Origin: G963422595 sp963422595
GTDB taxonomy: Bacteria > Pseudomonadota > Gammaproteobacteria > UBA4575
Assembly (NCBI GenBank): GCA_963422595.1
Contig: OY730298.1
Span: 682,001-746,000 of the forward strand
Reading direction: 5' to 3'
Length of the DNA stretch: 64,000 nucleotides
Each line of letters begins with the position of its first letter. The stretch's first letter is position 1. This document shows positions 17,741 through 26,810 of this stretch, piece by piece. The position numbers and the translations under genes are program-made. The notes below the pieces were generated by a model. It was not told the DNA's origin, ran no database searches, and saw only the letters and a program-made list of their open reading frames with translations.

Positions 17741-19276
17741 TTACGCCGCTACGGCCGCTTCCTCTGGCTTCTTCGGAGAGTTTGCTTCAGGCTGTAACAC
17801 GATTGCGTTACTTACGAGTTGATGCAGGCTGACAACCTGATCCATCTGGAAATCATAATACGGAAACACCTTTGAAAATTGGCTTTTACAAATCGCGCAA
17901 ATTGCTGCCATATGCGTGACTCCATAGTTATCCACGACGTTTTTTAGCGCCTCCATACGTGGTAACGCGCCTTTTACCCGTAATTCGATTAAATCATCGG
18001 TCAGCAAGCCGCCGCCGCCGCCGCAGCAATAGGTACCTTCCTTAATAGCATAGCCCGGCATATCCACATAGTTATTGCACACTGCTTTAATGATATCTCT
18101 GGGGATAGTGAACTGTCCGCCGGCCTTATCCCCCATACGAGACGCCCGTGCGACGTTACATGAATCGTGATAAGTCACCACCATGTCATCATTTTGTGAG
18201 GCGTCAAGTGTAAGCCTGCCTGCCTGAATTAAGCTGTGCGTAACCTCACAAATATGTTGTGGTATCGGATAGTTTGCATCCAGAAAATCAAACGGTCCTG
18301 CAAGCGTATTTAAAAACGAATAGGCAACGCGCCAGGCGTGTCCGCATTCACCAAAGACGATCCTCTTTGCGCCCAGATCCATGGCCGCCTTGCGTATCCG
18401 CAAGGCCAATTTTTGCATGTTCTCATAGCTACCGATGAACATACCAAAGTTGGCCGCCTCACTGGCGTAAGAACTCAGCGTCCAGGATATTCCAGCCTGA
18501 TGGAAAACCTTAGCGTAACCAATCAAACCGTCTATGTGCGGTTCGGCAAAAAAATCTGCCGACGGGGTTATCAGCAGGATTTCCGCGCCTTTTTCATCCA
18601 CGGGAAAGCGGACTTGTACGCCGGTATCCTCCTCAACGTCCTCCTCTAATCCCTCCAAGGTATTCACCAGTGCTGGTTCCGGCAAGCCCAGATTATTGCC
18701 GATAGTCTGGGCTTTACCGATGATCTCATTGCAATATTTTTGTCCTTTACCCACGGCGTCCATAACCTCGCGCGCCGCCATAGAGATTTCAGCGGTATCA
18801 ATTCCATACGGGCAATACACGGAACATCGTCGGCATTGCGAGCACTGATGGAAATAGCTATACCAGTCGTCTAAAACATCTTCGGTTAAGTCCTCGGCGC
18901 CGACCAATTTAGGAAACAGCTTTCCTGCCAGCGTGAAATAACGGCGATAGACTTTTCGATACAAATCCTGCCGTGCCACCGGCATATTATTGGGATCCGT
19001 AGTACCCAAATAATAATGACATTTATCCGTACAGGCGCCACACTTCACGCATGCATCCAGAAACACCTGCAAAGAGCGATATTTTTTCTGCAGCTCGCCC
19101 ATCTTATCAATAGCGACCTGTTGCCAGTTATCAACGAGCTCACCGGGGAAGCCCAATTTCTCCTGAAACGTGGCCTTAGCGACAAACGGTTTACTATGCG
19201 CCATCACGCCTTTTTGCAAATGTGGGATGATCGGATACTCCTTCATTGCAGGAGTGTTAAACTCTATGGTGGCCAT
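17741..19276 (-). CDS. dsrK: DsrK, HdrD-like iron-sulfur subunit
   Basis: 511 residues from the ATG at 19276 (MATIEFNTP), which follows the dsrM stop by one base. A longer frame begins inside dsrM, but its extra residues are not family-like. Two ferredoxin motifs, CVKCGACTDKC and CSQCRRCSVYC, are followed by the HdrD-type catalytic CCG region (HDSCNVARAS and CCGGGGGLL). DsrK is the cytoplasmic partner that reduces or oxidises the DsrC trisulfide on the DsrMKJOP complex. Confidence 0.95.
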   Translation of the reverse strand: MATIEFNTPAMKEYPIIPHLQKGVMAHSKPFVAKATFQEKLGFPGELVDNWQQVAIDKMGELQKKYRSLQVFLDACVKCGACTDKCHYYLGTTDPNNMPVARQDLYRKVYRRYFTLAGKLFPKLVGAEDLTEDVLDDWYSYFHQCSQCRRCSVYCPYGIDTAEISMAAREVMDAVGKGQKYCNEIIGKAQTIGNNLGLPEPALVNTLEGLEEDVEEDTGVQVRFPVDEKGAEILLITPSADFFAEPHIDGLIGYAKVFHQAGISWTLSSYASEAANFGMFIGSYENMQKLALRIRKAAMDLGAKRIVFGECGHAWRVAYSFLNTLAGPFDFLDANYPIPQHICEVTHSLIQAGRLTLDASQNDDMVVTYHDSCNVARASRMGDKAGGQFTIPRDIIKAVCNNYVDMPGYAIKEGTYCCGGGGGLLTDDLIELRVKGALPRMEALKNVVDNYGVTHMAAICAICKSQFSKVFPYYDFQMDQVVSLHQLVSNAIVLQPEANSPKKPEEAAVAA

Positions 19277-19277
19277 A

Positions 19278-20018
19278 CTAACTTGCCTTTGACGACTCAA
19301 CTTTACTGGCCCACTCAACAACGTGCCGGCGTTCACGTGGATCGTCAACCTGATTGCGCGTGGGACTAAAAAATACCCCTGGGGCGTGTAGCAGCTTACT
19401 AAATGGGAACACAATCATCAGCGAAAGGACTAAGCTCAAATGTACAAGCAAAACCGGATCACTTGGTAAGGGCGACCACTCAAACACCATCAGGCCTATA
19501 AAAAATGACTTTAATGAAACAATGTCAGTATGTGCCACAAACGTCATCAATGCGCCAGTCGCACCAATCGCAAGCAACAACACGAGCATTAAATGGTCGG
19601 AAGGTGCGGAAATATAGCGCACGCGATCAACCAGAATTCTGCGTCCCCACAACCCTGCTAGGCCGATGATCATGATGAAAGTCGCATATTTGCCGAAAGG
19701 TTGCAGGAATATTACCCAGCCCCACACCGGGTCCGTGAAATAACGTAAATGTCGCAACAACACCAACAACAGGCCGAAATGGAACAGCCAGCCGAACAAC
19801 CAAGTCCACTTATCAGACTTGAACAAACTTTCAAAAACAGTCAATTCTTTAAGCATCCTGAATGCCACGCCACTACGTGTAGTGGGGGCCGGCGTGGTGG
19901 GAATTTTTAAGGGCGCGGGTATGGTCGCGTATTGCCAGATCTTACCGGCAATACCGGCCGTAAATATGGCAGCCGCCAGATAAAATAAAATTGCGAACGT
20001 TACTGTTAGCCCCGACAT
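19278..20018 (-). CDS. dsrM: DsrM, cytochrome b-type membrane subunit
   Basis: 246 residues with about five hydrophobic segments and conserved histidines (e.g. FHFGLLLVLLRHLRY), of the NarI-like haem b family. It anchors DsrK and exchanges electrons with quinone. It is separated from dsrK by a single base, so the two are translationally coupled. Confidence 0.93.
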   Translation of the reverse strand: MSGLTVTFAILFYLAAAIFTAGIAGKIWQYATIPAPLKIPTTPAPTTRSGVAFRMLKELTVFESLFKSDKWTWLFGWLFHFGLLLVLLRHLRYFTDPVWGWVIFLQPFGKYATFIMIIGLAGLWGRRILVDRVRYISAPSDHLMLVLLLAIGATGALMTFVAHTDIVSLKSFFIGLMVFEWSPLPSDPVLLVHLSLVLSLMIVFPFSKLLHAPGVFFSPTRNQVDDPRERRHVVEWASKVESSKAS

Positions 20019-20122
20019 AAATCGTAAATCCTTTGTGCCTCATGTTTCCACGTGGGAATAAAGCGACCATTCAAAGAGTGTGCGGTGCCTTTTGGTGGAA
20101 CCGACTTGGACAAAGTCAGGCG

Positions 20123-20455
20123 TTATACGCAGCCCGTCGGTTTTGGCAGGCCGGCATATTTACACGCCTGTTTTGCCGGACCGTAAGGAAACAACTCGTA
20201 CAGATACTTACTATTACCTTTATCCTTGCCCAATTTTTTACCAATCGCCTTGGTAAGTACTCGTACTGCGGGAGCAATCTGATACTCCTCATAATACTCG
20301 CGCAGAAAGTTAATTACCTCCCAGTGATTTTCTCCCAGTTCAGCACCGTCTGCGGTTGCCATAGCCTCGGCTAATTCTGGTTGCCAATCGTTAAGGTTGG
20401 CTAAATAACCTTCCTCGTCTGTCTCGAAAGATTTTCCGTTTATTTCTAAAGGCAT
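20123..20455 (-). CDS. dsrC: DsrC, sulfur-carrier protein with both C-terminal cysteines
   Basis: 110 residues ending PTGCV. The penultimate Cys and a second Cys ten residues earlier (KQACKYAG) are the two redox cysteines that define true DsrC and form the trisulfide passed between DsrAB and DsrMKJOP. The N-terminus (MPLEINGKSFETDEEGYL) is typical. A strongly related paralogue lacking both cysteines is encoded at 26364-26705. Confidence 0.96.
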   Translation of the reverse strand: MPLEINGKSFETDEEGYLANLNDWQPELAEAMATADGAELGENHWEVINFLREYYEEYQIAPAVRVLTKAIGKKLGKDKGNSKYLYELFPYGPAKQACKYAGLPKPTGCV

Positions 20456-20493
20456 GCCACTATCCTCATCTATGCGTGGTTACTAAAAAATAA

Positions 20494-20802
20494 TTAAAGC
20501 CAGGACTGAACAGCATTATGTTCGGTCGTTAGATCTACAAAGCCATCGTAATCGATAATGTTAATACCATTGATTACCCGGTCGTCACCAAGTCCGCGGG
20601 CCTTGATATCCGGGCCTAACACGTAAAACGAGAGATGTTCCATTGCCTGGGCAACTTTCCCGCTATACTTAGTGTTTTGCATAGCACCAATCACTCCGTC
20701 TTCAAACAACAATACCGAGCTACCTTTTTTGGCAAGGCGCAAGCATGACCCAAGCGCATTACGCTCGAATGGAGACTTATTCACAGTGTGCAATATCGCC
20801 AT
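20494..20802 (-). CDS. dsrH: DsrH, subunit of the DsrEFH sulfurtransferase
   Basis: 102 residues of the TusB/DsrH family, with one conserved Cys in NALGSCLRLA. DsrEFH passes persulfide sulfur from TusA-type carriers to DsrC. It is encoded 7 bp after dsrF and just before dsrC. Confidence 0.93.
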   Translation of the reverse strand: MAILHTVNKSPFERNALGSCLRLAKKGSSVLLFEDGVIGAMQNTKYSGKVAQAMEHLSFYVLGPDIKARGLGDDRVINGINIIDYDGFVDLTTEHNAVQSWL

Positions 20803-20809
20803 AATTTTT

Positions 20810-21232
20810 CTAAAAACTTAATATTACATCCTGCGCGTCGATAATTGTGGATAACTCATCCCGTGCCACCACAAACAATGAATCTTTTTCTGCCCAATCA
20901 TCGTCTTCATCCTCATACTTCAAGGTTTGGAGATCATCAATGGACAAGCCGCGTTCCTCCAAAGACTCCCTATCCACGTACACCTTCTTAACATCGTAAT
21001 CTCCAAGTGCGGCATAAGTCCTGGAAAAATTTTTCATCCCAATTCCTGCAGTATCCTGCCCCTGAGTAAGTTGGTACACGCCGTCGTCCACGAACACCAG
21101 GCTTATATCCTGATCAAATGCCGCGGCAATCAACACCACCTCCAGTGACTCCAGAGCATAAATTGTTCCGTAGGGCGCCTTGCGATTTATATAACAGAAC
21201 TTCTTAACTACGCCATCACCATCTTCCACCAA
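20810..21232 (-). CDS. dsrF: DsrF, subunit of the DsrEFH sulfurtransferase
   Basis: 140 residues of the TusC/DsrF family. The first in-frame start is TTG at 21232, with GTG as the next codon (21229) after a GGAG ribosome site; either could be used. DsrF is a structural part of the DsrE2F2H2 hexamer and needs no active-site Cys. Confidence 0.92.
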   Translation of the reverse strand: MVEDGDGVVKKFCYINRKAPYGTIYALESLEVVLIAAAFDQDISLVFVDDGVYQLTQGQDTAGIGMKNFSRTYAALGDYDVKKVYVDRESLEERGLSIDDLQTLKYEDEDDDWAEKDSLFVVARDELSTIIDAQDVILSF

Positions 21233-21246
21233 TGATCTCCAAAAAA

Positions 21247-21639
21247 CTAATCTCCAAAAGTCACCAAACGGTCTGCCTGAATACCGGCCTCAACAAGTTG
21301 TCCCAAACCAGAAATGCGAAAGCCCGCGGCCAAATTATGCGCACTTTTACCGTGGCGTTTCATCTCATCCTCATCCAGCATGCCACGTCGTTGGGCGGCG
21401 GCCACGCACACCACCAAATCCAAGTCATATTGGGTCGCTAGTGCGGACCACTCCTTAGTTAAATTACGGTCATCCTGGGGGGGCACGCCCAGACTGGTGC
21501 CATTGTTTACCCCATCGTGGTAGAAAAAAACACGAAAGATCTCATGCCCTTTACTTATTGCTGCTTTAACAAATTGCAAAGCTGAATCGGAAGACTGGTG
21601 CGTATACGGCCCCTCATTTATAACGATGCCAAATTTCAC
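21247..21639 (-). CDS. dsrE: DsrE, catalytic subunit of the DsrEFH sulfurtransferase
   Basis: 130 residues of the TusD/DsrE family from a GTG start. The sulfur-binding Cys is visible in LVVCVAAAQRRGM (Cys78), as in A. vinosum DsrE. It lies 16 bp after dsrB and 14 bp before dsrF in the operon. Confidence 0.94.
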   Translation of the reverse strand: MKFGIVINEGPYTHQSSDSALQFVKAAISKGHEIFRVFFYHDGVNNGTSLGVPPQDDRNLTKEWSALATQYDLDLVVCVAAAQRRGMLDEDEMKRHGKSAHNLAAGFRISGLGQLVEAGIQADRLVTFGD

Positions 21640-21655
21640 CCTGATGCCTCATCGT

Positions 21656-22729
21656 CTAAAAGCGAATATGCGTCGAAGAATTCAGACTGCGCCGCGCACC
21701 GCGCCAATTATCAATGTGGAATTTAGTAAACGGAAGTCCGGTTCTCTCAAAGAAGCGTGGCCAGCCAATACGCTCAATCCAATCATTAATGCGTTCCCAA
21801 TCCTTTGCATCGTCGCGGTAACAGCGCAGGATTTGTTTAACGATAGCGGTAGCTTCTGGCCAACGGGGTGGATTATTAGGGATGCCTGCGGCCACCAATT
21901 TTTGAAACGTAGGTTTACCGCGCGCGTTACTATGATTGCCTCCCACCCAAATTGCCAGTTGGCTATGCTCGGCGTCATTAATTTGCATAGGTGGGCAAGG
22001 CGGGTAGCACGCGCCGCAGCAAATACATTTTTTCTCGTCGACCTCTAATGACGGCTTACCATTCACCTGTGCGGGACGAATCGCCGCCACTGGGCAACGT
22101 GCGACTACGGAAGGTCGTTCGCAAACATTGGACACCAAATCGTGATTTATTTTAGGGGGTTTCGTATGCTGCACATTAATAGCGATATCACCCTGCCCGC
22201 CGCAATTAATCTGGCAGCAGGAAGTAGTGATATGGACGCGGTTAGGCATATTATTTTCACGAAATTCGTCAATCAACTCATCCATCATTGCCTTCACCAC
22301 GCCGGACGCGTCGGTACCTGGAATATCGCAGTGCAACCATCCCTGCGTATGGGAAATCATGGCCACCGAATTTTTCGTGCCGCCAACCACAAAGCCCTCT
22401 GTTTCCAGTGCATCAATAAGGGGTTGCACTTTTGCCTCATCAGCCACCATATACTCGATATTACTACGAATCGTAAAGCGCACGTACCCTTCCGCGTACG
22501 TATCGCCAATTGCGCAGAGTTTACGCAGCGTGAACACATCCAGAATACGCTGCGTGCCGGCGCGCACAGTCCAAATCTTATCCCCATTATCGGCTATATG
22601 CAGCAACACCCCTGGTCGTGGATGCTCATGGTAATCCCAGCTACCATAATTTTTACGCATCAAGGGGTGCATATACTGAAACCCGTCCGGGCATCCTGAC
22701 TCAATGGGTAGACGATGTTGTTGCGCCAT
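21656..22729 (-). CDS. dsrB: DsrB, dissimilatory sulfite reductase beta subunit
   Basis: 357 residues. The siroheme/[4Fe-4S] binding region has TTSCCQINCGG and NVCERPSVVARCP, and a ferredoxin insert has CICCGACYPPCPP. The sequence resembles the oxidative DsrB of purple sulfur bacteria rather than that of sulfate reducers. With DsrA it oxidises sulfur bound to DsrC to sulfite. The AGGAG ribosome site and ATG start are clear. Confidence 0.96.
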   Translation of the reverse strand: MAQQHRLPIESGCPDGFQYMHPLMRKNYGSWDYHEHPRPGVLLHIADNGDKIWTVRAGTQRILDVFTLRKLCAIGDTYAEGYVRFTIRSNIEYMVADEAKVQPLIDALETEGFVVGGTKNSVAMISHTQGWLHCDIPGTDASGVVKAMMDELIDEFRENNMPNRVHITTSCCQINCGGQGDIAINVQHTKPPKINHDLVSNVCERPSVVARCPVAAIRPAQVNGKPSLEVDEKKCICCGACYPPCPPMQINDAEHSQLAIWVGGNHSNARGKPTFQKLVAAGIPNNPPRWPEATAIVKQILRCYRDDAKDWERINDWIERIGWPRFFERTGLPFTKFHIDNWRGARRSLNSSTHIRF

Positions 22730-22811
22730 TATTCTCTCCTGAACTTGATATATTTTATAAGGTGGTGTACCACTGCCGGCCCAGTGTCAGCCAGGCTTGC
22801 AGAAGTAATGA

Positions 22812-24071
22812 CTACCCGACGGCCTTTTGCTCAGACCTTCTTTGAAACCATTTTTCAGCTTCTTCATCCCAGCCATCGGTACGCAAATAAGAACTCTGGC
22901 GGGGTTCGCTCACCATATTAGGATCCACGTCAACGCCCACGCCCTCCAGGAAATTAACCAAGCCAATACGCTCAATCATCTCCCCACAGCGTTCATGCTC
23001 CAGGCCGTTTTCGGCCCAGAAATCAATAGTTTCCTCGGCCAGTTCAACCAATTTTTCATAATCCTCGTCGCCCTCAAGTTTCATAAAAGGCACAATCACG
23101 GTGCCCATCAGATCGCCAATTTTAAGAGTACGTTTACCGCCGATAAGAATAGTAATGCCTTTATCATCACCGGGAGACAGAGCCTTTACCATCACGTTCA
23201 GGCAATGCATACAACGCACGCAATCTTTATTATTCACTTCCAGAGTATCGTCATCCTTAAGGGTAAGGGCATGGGTAGGGCAGCGGGTAATCACATTATC
23301 AATCACGTACTGGCGCCCTTTACGATTCACAAATTTCTTCACTTCATCCTGGTCTACTTTCATATCATCGCGCCAGGTACCGATGATAGAAAAATCTGAA
23401 CGCTCAATTGAATTCATGCAATCATTCGGACAACCTGACACCTTAAACTTAAACTTATAAGGCAGGGCAGGGCGATGCACATCGTCAGTAAAATTATTTA
23501 ACAAAGTACGATGAATTTTCATTTCATCCGTATTAGACATCTCACACCGTGCGGAGCCTACGCAGGACTGTCCGGTGCGCACGCAGGGTCCGGCGCCACC
23601 CAGATCAAAACCATAATCGTTAATCTCATCAAAGAAATGCTGGGTATTTTCAGTAGTCGCTCCGATAAACATAATATTGCCGGTTTGGCCATGAAAAGTA
23701 ACCAGGCCAGAGCCCCATTTTTCCCAGCTTGTGCCCAGTTGTCGCAGCATATCCGTGGTGTAATAATTACCTGCTGGTGGCTGTACGCGCAAGGTATGAA
23801 ATTCTCTGGATTCAGGGAATGCCGCGCCCACCTCAGAAAAGCGTGGAATAATGCCACTACCATATCCAAACACCGACACCGTACCACCTTTCCAATAACC
23901 CTTACGCGTTTCATACGAATGTTCCAACTGACCCAACAGCGAATTAGCAACGCCCTGAATGCGTTTATCCGTATGTTGGTCGCGCAGACGCTTAATGCCA
24001 GACACAAAACTTGGCCAAGGGCCTGTTTCCAGATCATCAAGCATAGGAGTGGGGTGATGCGAATCGGCCAT
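22812..24071 (-). CDS. dsrA: DsrA, dissimilatory sulfite reductase alpha subunit
   Basis: 419 residues. Cysteine clusters typical of DsrA are present: CVRTGQSC...CEMSN and SGCPNDCMNS for the siroheme-coupled cluster, and CVRCMHCLNV in the ferredoxin insert. It is the first gene of the operon, with an AGGAG ribosome site before the ATG. Its promoter must lie in the 335 bp shared with the divergent TauD-like gene. The gene order downstream, ABEFHCMKLJOPNR, is the sulfur-oxidiser order. Confidence 0.96.
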   Translation of the reverse strand: MADSHHPTPMLDDLETGPWPSFVSGIKRLRDQHTDKRIQGVANSLLGQLEHSYETRKGYWKGGTVSVFGYGSGIIPRFSEVGAAFPESREFHTLRVQPPAGNYYTTDMLRQLGTSWEKWGSGLVTFHGQTGNIMFIGATTENTQHFFDEINDYGFDLGGAGPCVRTGQSCVGSARCEMSNTDEMKIHRTLLNNFTDDVHRPALPYKFKFKVSGCPNDCMNSIERSDFSIIGTWRDDMKVDQDEVKKFVNRKGRQYVIDNVITRCPTHALTLKDDDTLEVNNKDCVRCMHCLNVMVKALSPGDDKGITILIGGKRTLKIGDLMGTVIVPFMKLEGDEDYEKLVELAEETIDFWAENGLEHERCGEMIERIGLVNFLEGVGVDVDPNMVSEPRQSSYLRTDGWDEEAEKWFQRRSEQKAVG

Positions 24072-24406
24072 GATGAAATCTCCTGAAAGTTAAAAGTTAA
24101 TCGGTGGTTCGAAACTTCAGAATCCAGATTCCTTTATGAAGTATAGCGGAACTATCAAGTGTATATTTGCCTTTTAAGCCCCGAAAACCCACATCTATGA
24201 GTGTAGGAGCAGGATCGAAATGGCAAAACCCCCTCCATGGGATGCCAGCCTAAGCACAGCTTATCCCGATAGAGATAGAATTTATTGGCAGTGACAAGAT
24301 CAGGCGAGATTCGATATTCTTACAAACAATCCACATCATAGTTTCAAGCGGCCATTCACATACAACTATTGGTGGTACTGACGGAAGTTCCGATAGCCAT
24401 TAAACA
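24072..24406. promoter_or_regulatory. Divergent intergenic region between dsrA and the TauD-like gene
   Basis: 335 bp with no supportable gene on either strand. It must contain the dsrA operon promoter (minus) and probably one for the accessory genes (plus). I see no clear operator palindrome and no confident -35/-10 pair. Confidence 0.5.
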
Positions 24407-25324
24407 ATGCGACAATTCTTACTCGAAAATGACAGTGTCTACCGTCAATGGCGTGAACGCAAACTGCAAGGCTATCCACGCGCAACCGAGCAACTGATAG
24501 TCGACGTTCGCAATCCGTATCAACTTACGCCTGCAGAGACAAATACACTATTACATATTTGTCAAAAGACCAACGTAGTCATATATAGAATCTCACGCCC
24601 GGTGATAAGCGACAAAAGCATAATAAGTGCCATTGCCGCACAACTAGGCCTACTGCGTATGGATACCAACTTATGCGCCGATCAGGACAGCATTTCTTCT
24701 ATACAAATAATGCGTAAAGGTTTAAGCAGCGTCTACGTTCCTTACACGAACAAAGCGTTAAACTGGCACACCGATGGCTACTACAATCCAGACGCGCGCC
24801 GCATTCGCGCTTTTTTAATGCACTGCATTCGGCCTGCAAGCTCAGGCGGGGAAAATACCTATTTAGACCCGGAGATCATCTACATCCTATTACGTGATAA
24901 CGACCCACAAAACATCCGTGCCCTGATGGACGATCACGCCATGACCATTCCGCCTAATCAAAAGCACAACAAACCAACCCGTGATGAACAAACCGGCCCG
25001 GTGTTCTTAATAGACCGGCAAACGCAAACTTTACACATGCGTTATACCGCGCGCTCTCGCAACGTTATCTGGAAAAACGACCCGGCCACAAAGTGCGCCA
25101 AATCTGCATTATCCGATATTCTGATGGATAACGAATATCAATTTCATCATCGCCTACAAAGCAACGAAGGGGTAATTTGCAATAATGTTTTGCACAATCG
25201 AACTGCGTTTGTGGACCATGCGGCTGCCGGGCGTCTATTATATCGCGCTCGGTTTTATGATCGCGTAACCGCCACCCATCAAACCGACGAACCTCAGGAC
25301 TTAATCAATGCTATGGCTAAGTGA
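24407..25324 (+). CDS. TauD/TfdA-family Fe(II)/2-oxoglutarate dioxygenase
   Basis: 305 residues. The iron-binding facial triad is visible as HTD in LNWHTDGYY and a distal His in VLHNRTAF, with the 2-oxoglutarate-binding Arg in the RARFYDR segment. The family includes taurine and other hydroxylases; the substrate here is unknown. It is the first gene of a plus-strand set divergent from dsrA, overlapping the next small gene, which suggests a sulfur-linked role. No strong ribosome site precedes the ATG. Confidence 0.82.
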   Translation: MRQFLLENDSVYRQWRERKLQGYPRATEQLIVDVRNPYQLTPAETNTLLHICQKTNVVIYRISRPVISDKSIISAIAAQLGLLRMDTNLCADQDSISSIQIMRKGLSSVYVPYTNKALNWHTDGYYNPDARRIRAFLMHCIRPASSGGENTYLDPEIIYILLRDNDPQNIRALMDDHAMTIPPNQKHNKPTRDEQTGPVFLIDRQTQTLHMRYTARSRNVIWKNDPATKCAKSALSDILMDNEYQFHHRLQSNEGVICNNVLHNRTAFVDHAAAGRLLYRARFYDRVTATHQTDEPQDLINAMAK

Positions 25325-25508
25325 AATACTCATGCGACATCACCAATTGCGCTCATTTGAAGAACTTAAAACAAAATTAGCGGAACGTGCGCAACAAGGC
25401 GAAATGTTTTTGCGTATGGACGTACGGCCACCCTTTCAGGACACCCCGGAAAACTGGGAAGACATACTGGAATCCGTATTTACCTCAGTACACAACACCC
25501 CTGATTAA
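25308..25508 (+). CDS. Small conserved-looking protein of unknown function
   Basis: 66 residues, charged, no membrane segment or known motif. It overlaps the end of the dioxygenase gene by 17 bp and stops 1 bp before the Cas6-like gene starts, so it is placed as a translationally coupled middle gene. A later start at 25332 (MRHHQLRSFEEL) is equally possible. I do not recognise the family. Confidence 0.6.
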   Translation: MLWLSEILMRHHQLRSFEELKTKLAERAQQGEMFLRMDVRPPFQDTPENWEDILESVFTSVHNTPD

Positions 25509-25509
25509 C

Positions 25510-26223
25510 ATGGCGACATACTGGCAACATCAGGAACAGACAGAAGAAAGCCACCGCGTGCCGGACGACATCATCGACTTATCTTTCAAGGTGCAGTGTA
25601 AACAACTGCCATTAGACCATGCCCATGCGCTGTCGCAAACCATACACAGGGAACTACCCTGGTTGGCCGTTGAACCGCAGGCCGGCATCCATCTAATTCA
25701 TGGCGCGGAATCAGGCAACGGCTGGATTCGTCCGCAGCGACCAGATGCGTTATTAAGCCTATCCCGGCGCACCCGCTTCATGCTGCGCTTACCTCAACAT
25801 CGGGTGTCAGACGCGAGCCAGCTTACAGGTAAAATACTGCAAGTAAATGGTCATGAATTGATACTGAGTCATCCGCAGCGCAAACCACTCACCCCAATAA
25901 AAACCATATTTTCCCGTTACATCGTCATCAACAATGCTGAAAATACCGAAGATGAAGAAGCGTTTCTGGATCAAGCCGCGAAGTTACTCAAAGACAACGG
26001 CATACGGGTTAAAAAAATGATAAGTGGCCAGGCCCACGTACTGCGTATGCCAGAGCAGGATTTATTCACCCGCAGCTTAATGATAGACGGTTTGGAAATT
26101 GCGGAATCCATACACCTGCAACAGCATGGTTTGGGCGCCGGGCGCAAAGTAGGTTGTGGCCTGTTCTTACCTCATAAGGGTATTGACGCAGTGGCGCAGG
26201 CACAGGAAAAATTCAGACTTTGA
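25510..26223 (+). CDS. Cas6/Cmx6-like RAMP-fold protein, not linked to a CRISPR array
   Basis: 237 residues from the ATG at 25510; a longer frame overlapping the upstream gene is not credible. The N-terminal part has the RAMP-like strand FKVQCKQLPLDHAHAL, and the C-terminus has the glycine-rich loop HGLGAGRKVGCGLFLPHKGI (about residues 206-225), the hallmark of Cas6 pre-crRNA endonucleases of the Cmx6 type. Several histidines (37, 39, 46) are in the region where Cas6 catalytic His residues occur. No array, cas1 or effector gene is in the window. Its coupling to dsr-divergent genes suggests a role in cellular RNA processing, which is an inference. Confidence 0.7.
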   Translation: MATYWQHQEQTEESHRVPDDIIDLSFKVQCKQLPLDHAHALSQTIHRELPWLAVEPQAGIHLIHGAESGNGWIRPQRPDALLSLSRRTRFMLRLPQHRVSDASQLTGKILQVNGHELILSHPQRKPLTPIKTIFSRYIVINNAENTEDEEAFLDQAAKLLKDNGIRVKKMISGQAHVLRMPEQDLFTRSLMIDGLEIAESIHLQQHGLGAGRKVGCGLFLPHKGIDAVAQAQEKFRL

Positions 26224-26363
26224 CAAAGCTTTTTGATATATGACTGGCAATCATTGATTCAGGGCTTATGCAATTCAAACTGTTAAATGCTGGTAAAAGC
26301 GAATAATTTTTGTAGAATTTGTAGAGAAGATTATGTAGAGAAGATTATTATCAGGAGTTGAAT

Positions 26364-26705
26364 ATGGCAATAAACGTTAATGGCAAACAAATCGACATCA
26401 CGCCCTCAGGGTTTCTGGTCAATGCCGAAGACTGGAATGAAGAAATTGCAAAAGTGATCGCGGCGCAAGATAGTCTTCAACTTACCGACAAACATTGGGA
26501 TATAATCCACTATCTTAGAGATGAATTTTTCAACAACAACGGCAACCTACCCAATACCCGCAATATTGTTAAAGCCATGGGCAAGGCCTGGAACGACAAG
26601 AAGTTAAGTGCCAAAGCCCTATACGACTTATTTCCTGGTGACCCCAGCAAACAAGCCGGACGTATTAGCGGTTTGCCCGAGAGTCGGCGCAAGGGTGGTT
26701 ACTAA
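26364..26705 (+). CDS. DsrC-family protein lacking both redox cysteines (RspA type)
   Basis: 113 residues; the ATG at 26364 follows an AGGAG site (26353-26357) by 6 nt. It clearly aligns with DsrC along its length (ININGKQ-like N-terminus, NAEDWNEEIAK, KHWDIIHYLRDEF, LYDLFPGDPSKQAG). The two C-terminal cysteines of DsrC are replaced: KQAC becomes KQAG, and the terminal GCV becomes GGY. Such Cys-less members are called RspA (regulatory sulfur-related proteins). It cannot carry sulfur as DsrC does, so a regulatory or decoy role is likely. Confidence 0.85.
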   Translation: MAINVNGKQIDITPSGFLVNAEDWNEEIAKVIAAQDSLQLTDKHWDIIHYLRDEFFNNNGNLPNTRNIVKAMGKAWNDKKLSAKALYDLFPGDPSKQAGRISGLPESRRKGGY

Positions 26706-26810
26706 GCCCATTGCGTCTCCCATCCCTTAGGGAATACAGACAGCAACCAGGCGGAGCATTACATTTAGTACCATCCATTCAATCGACCTGACTAGTTTGA
26801 GGAGACCAGT

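Noticed and set aside
25510..26223. A CRISPR-Cas locus around the Cas6-like gene
   Set aside because: No direct-repeat array and no cas1, cas2 or effector genes were seen anywhere in the window.
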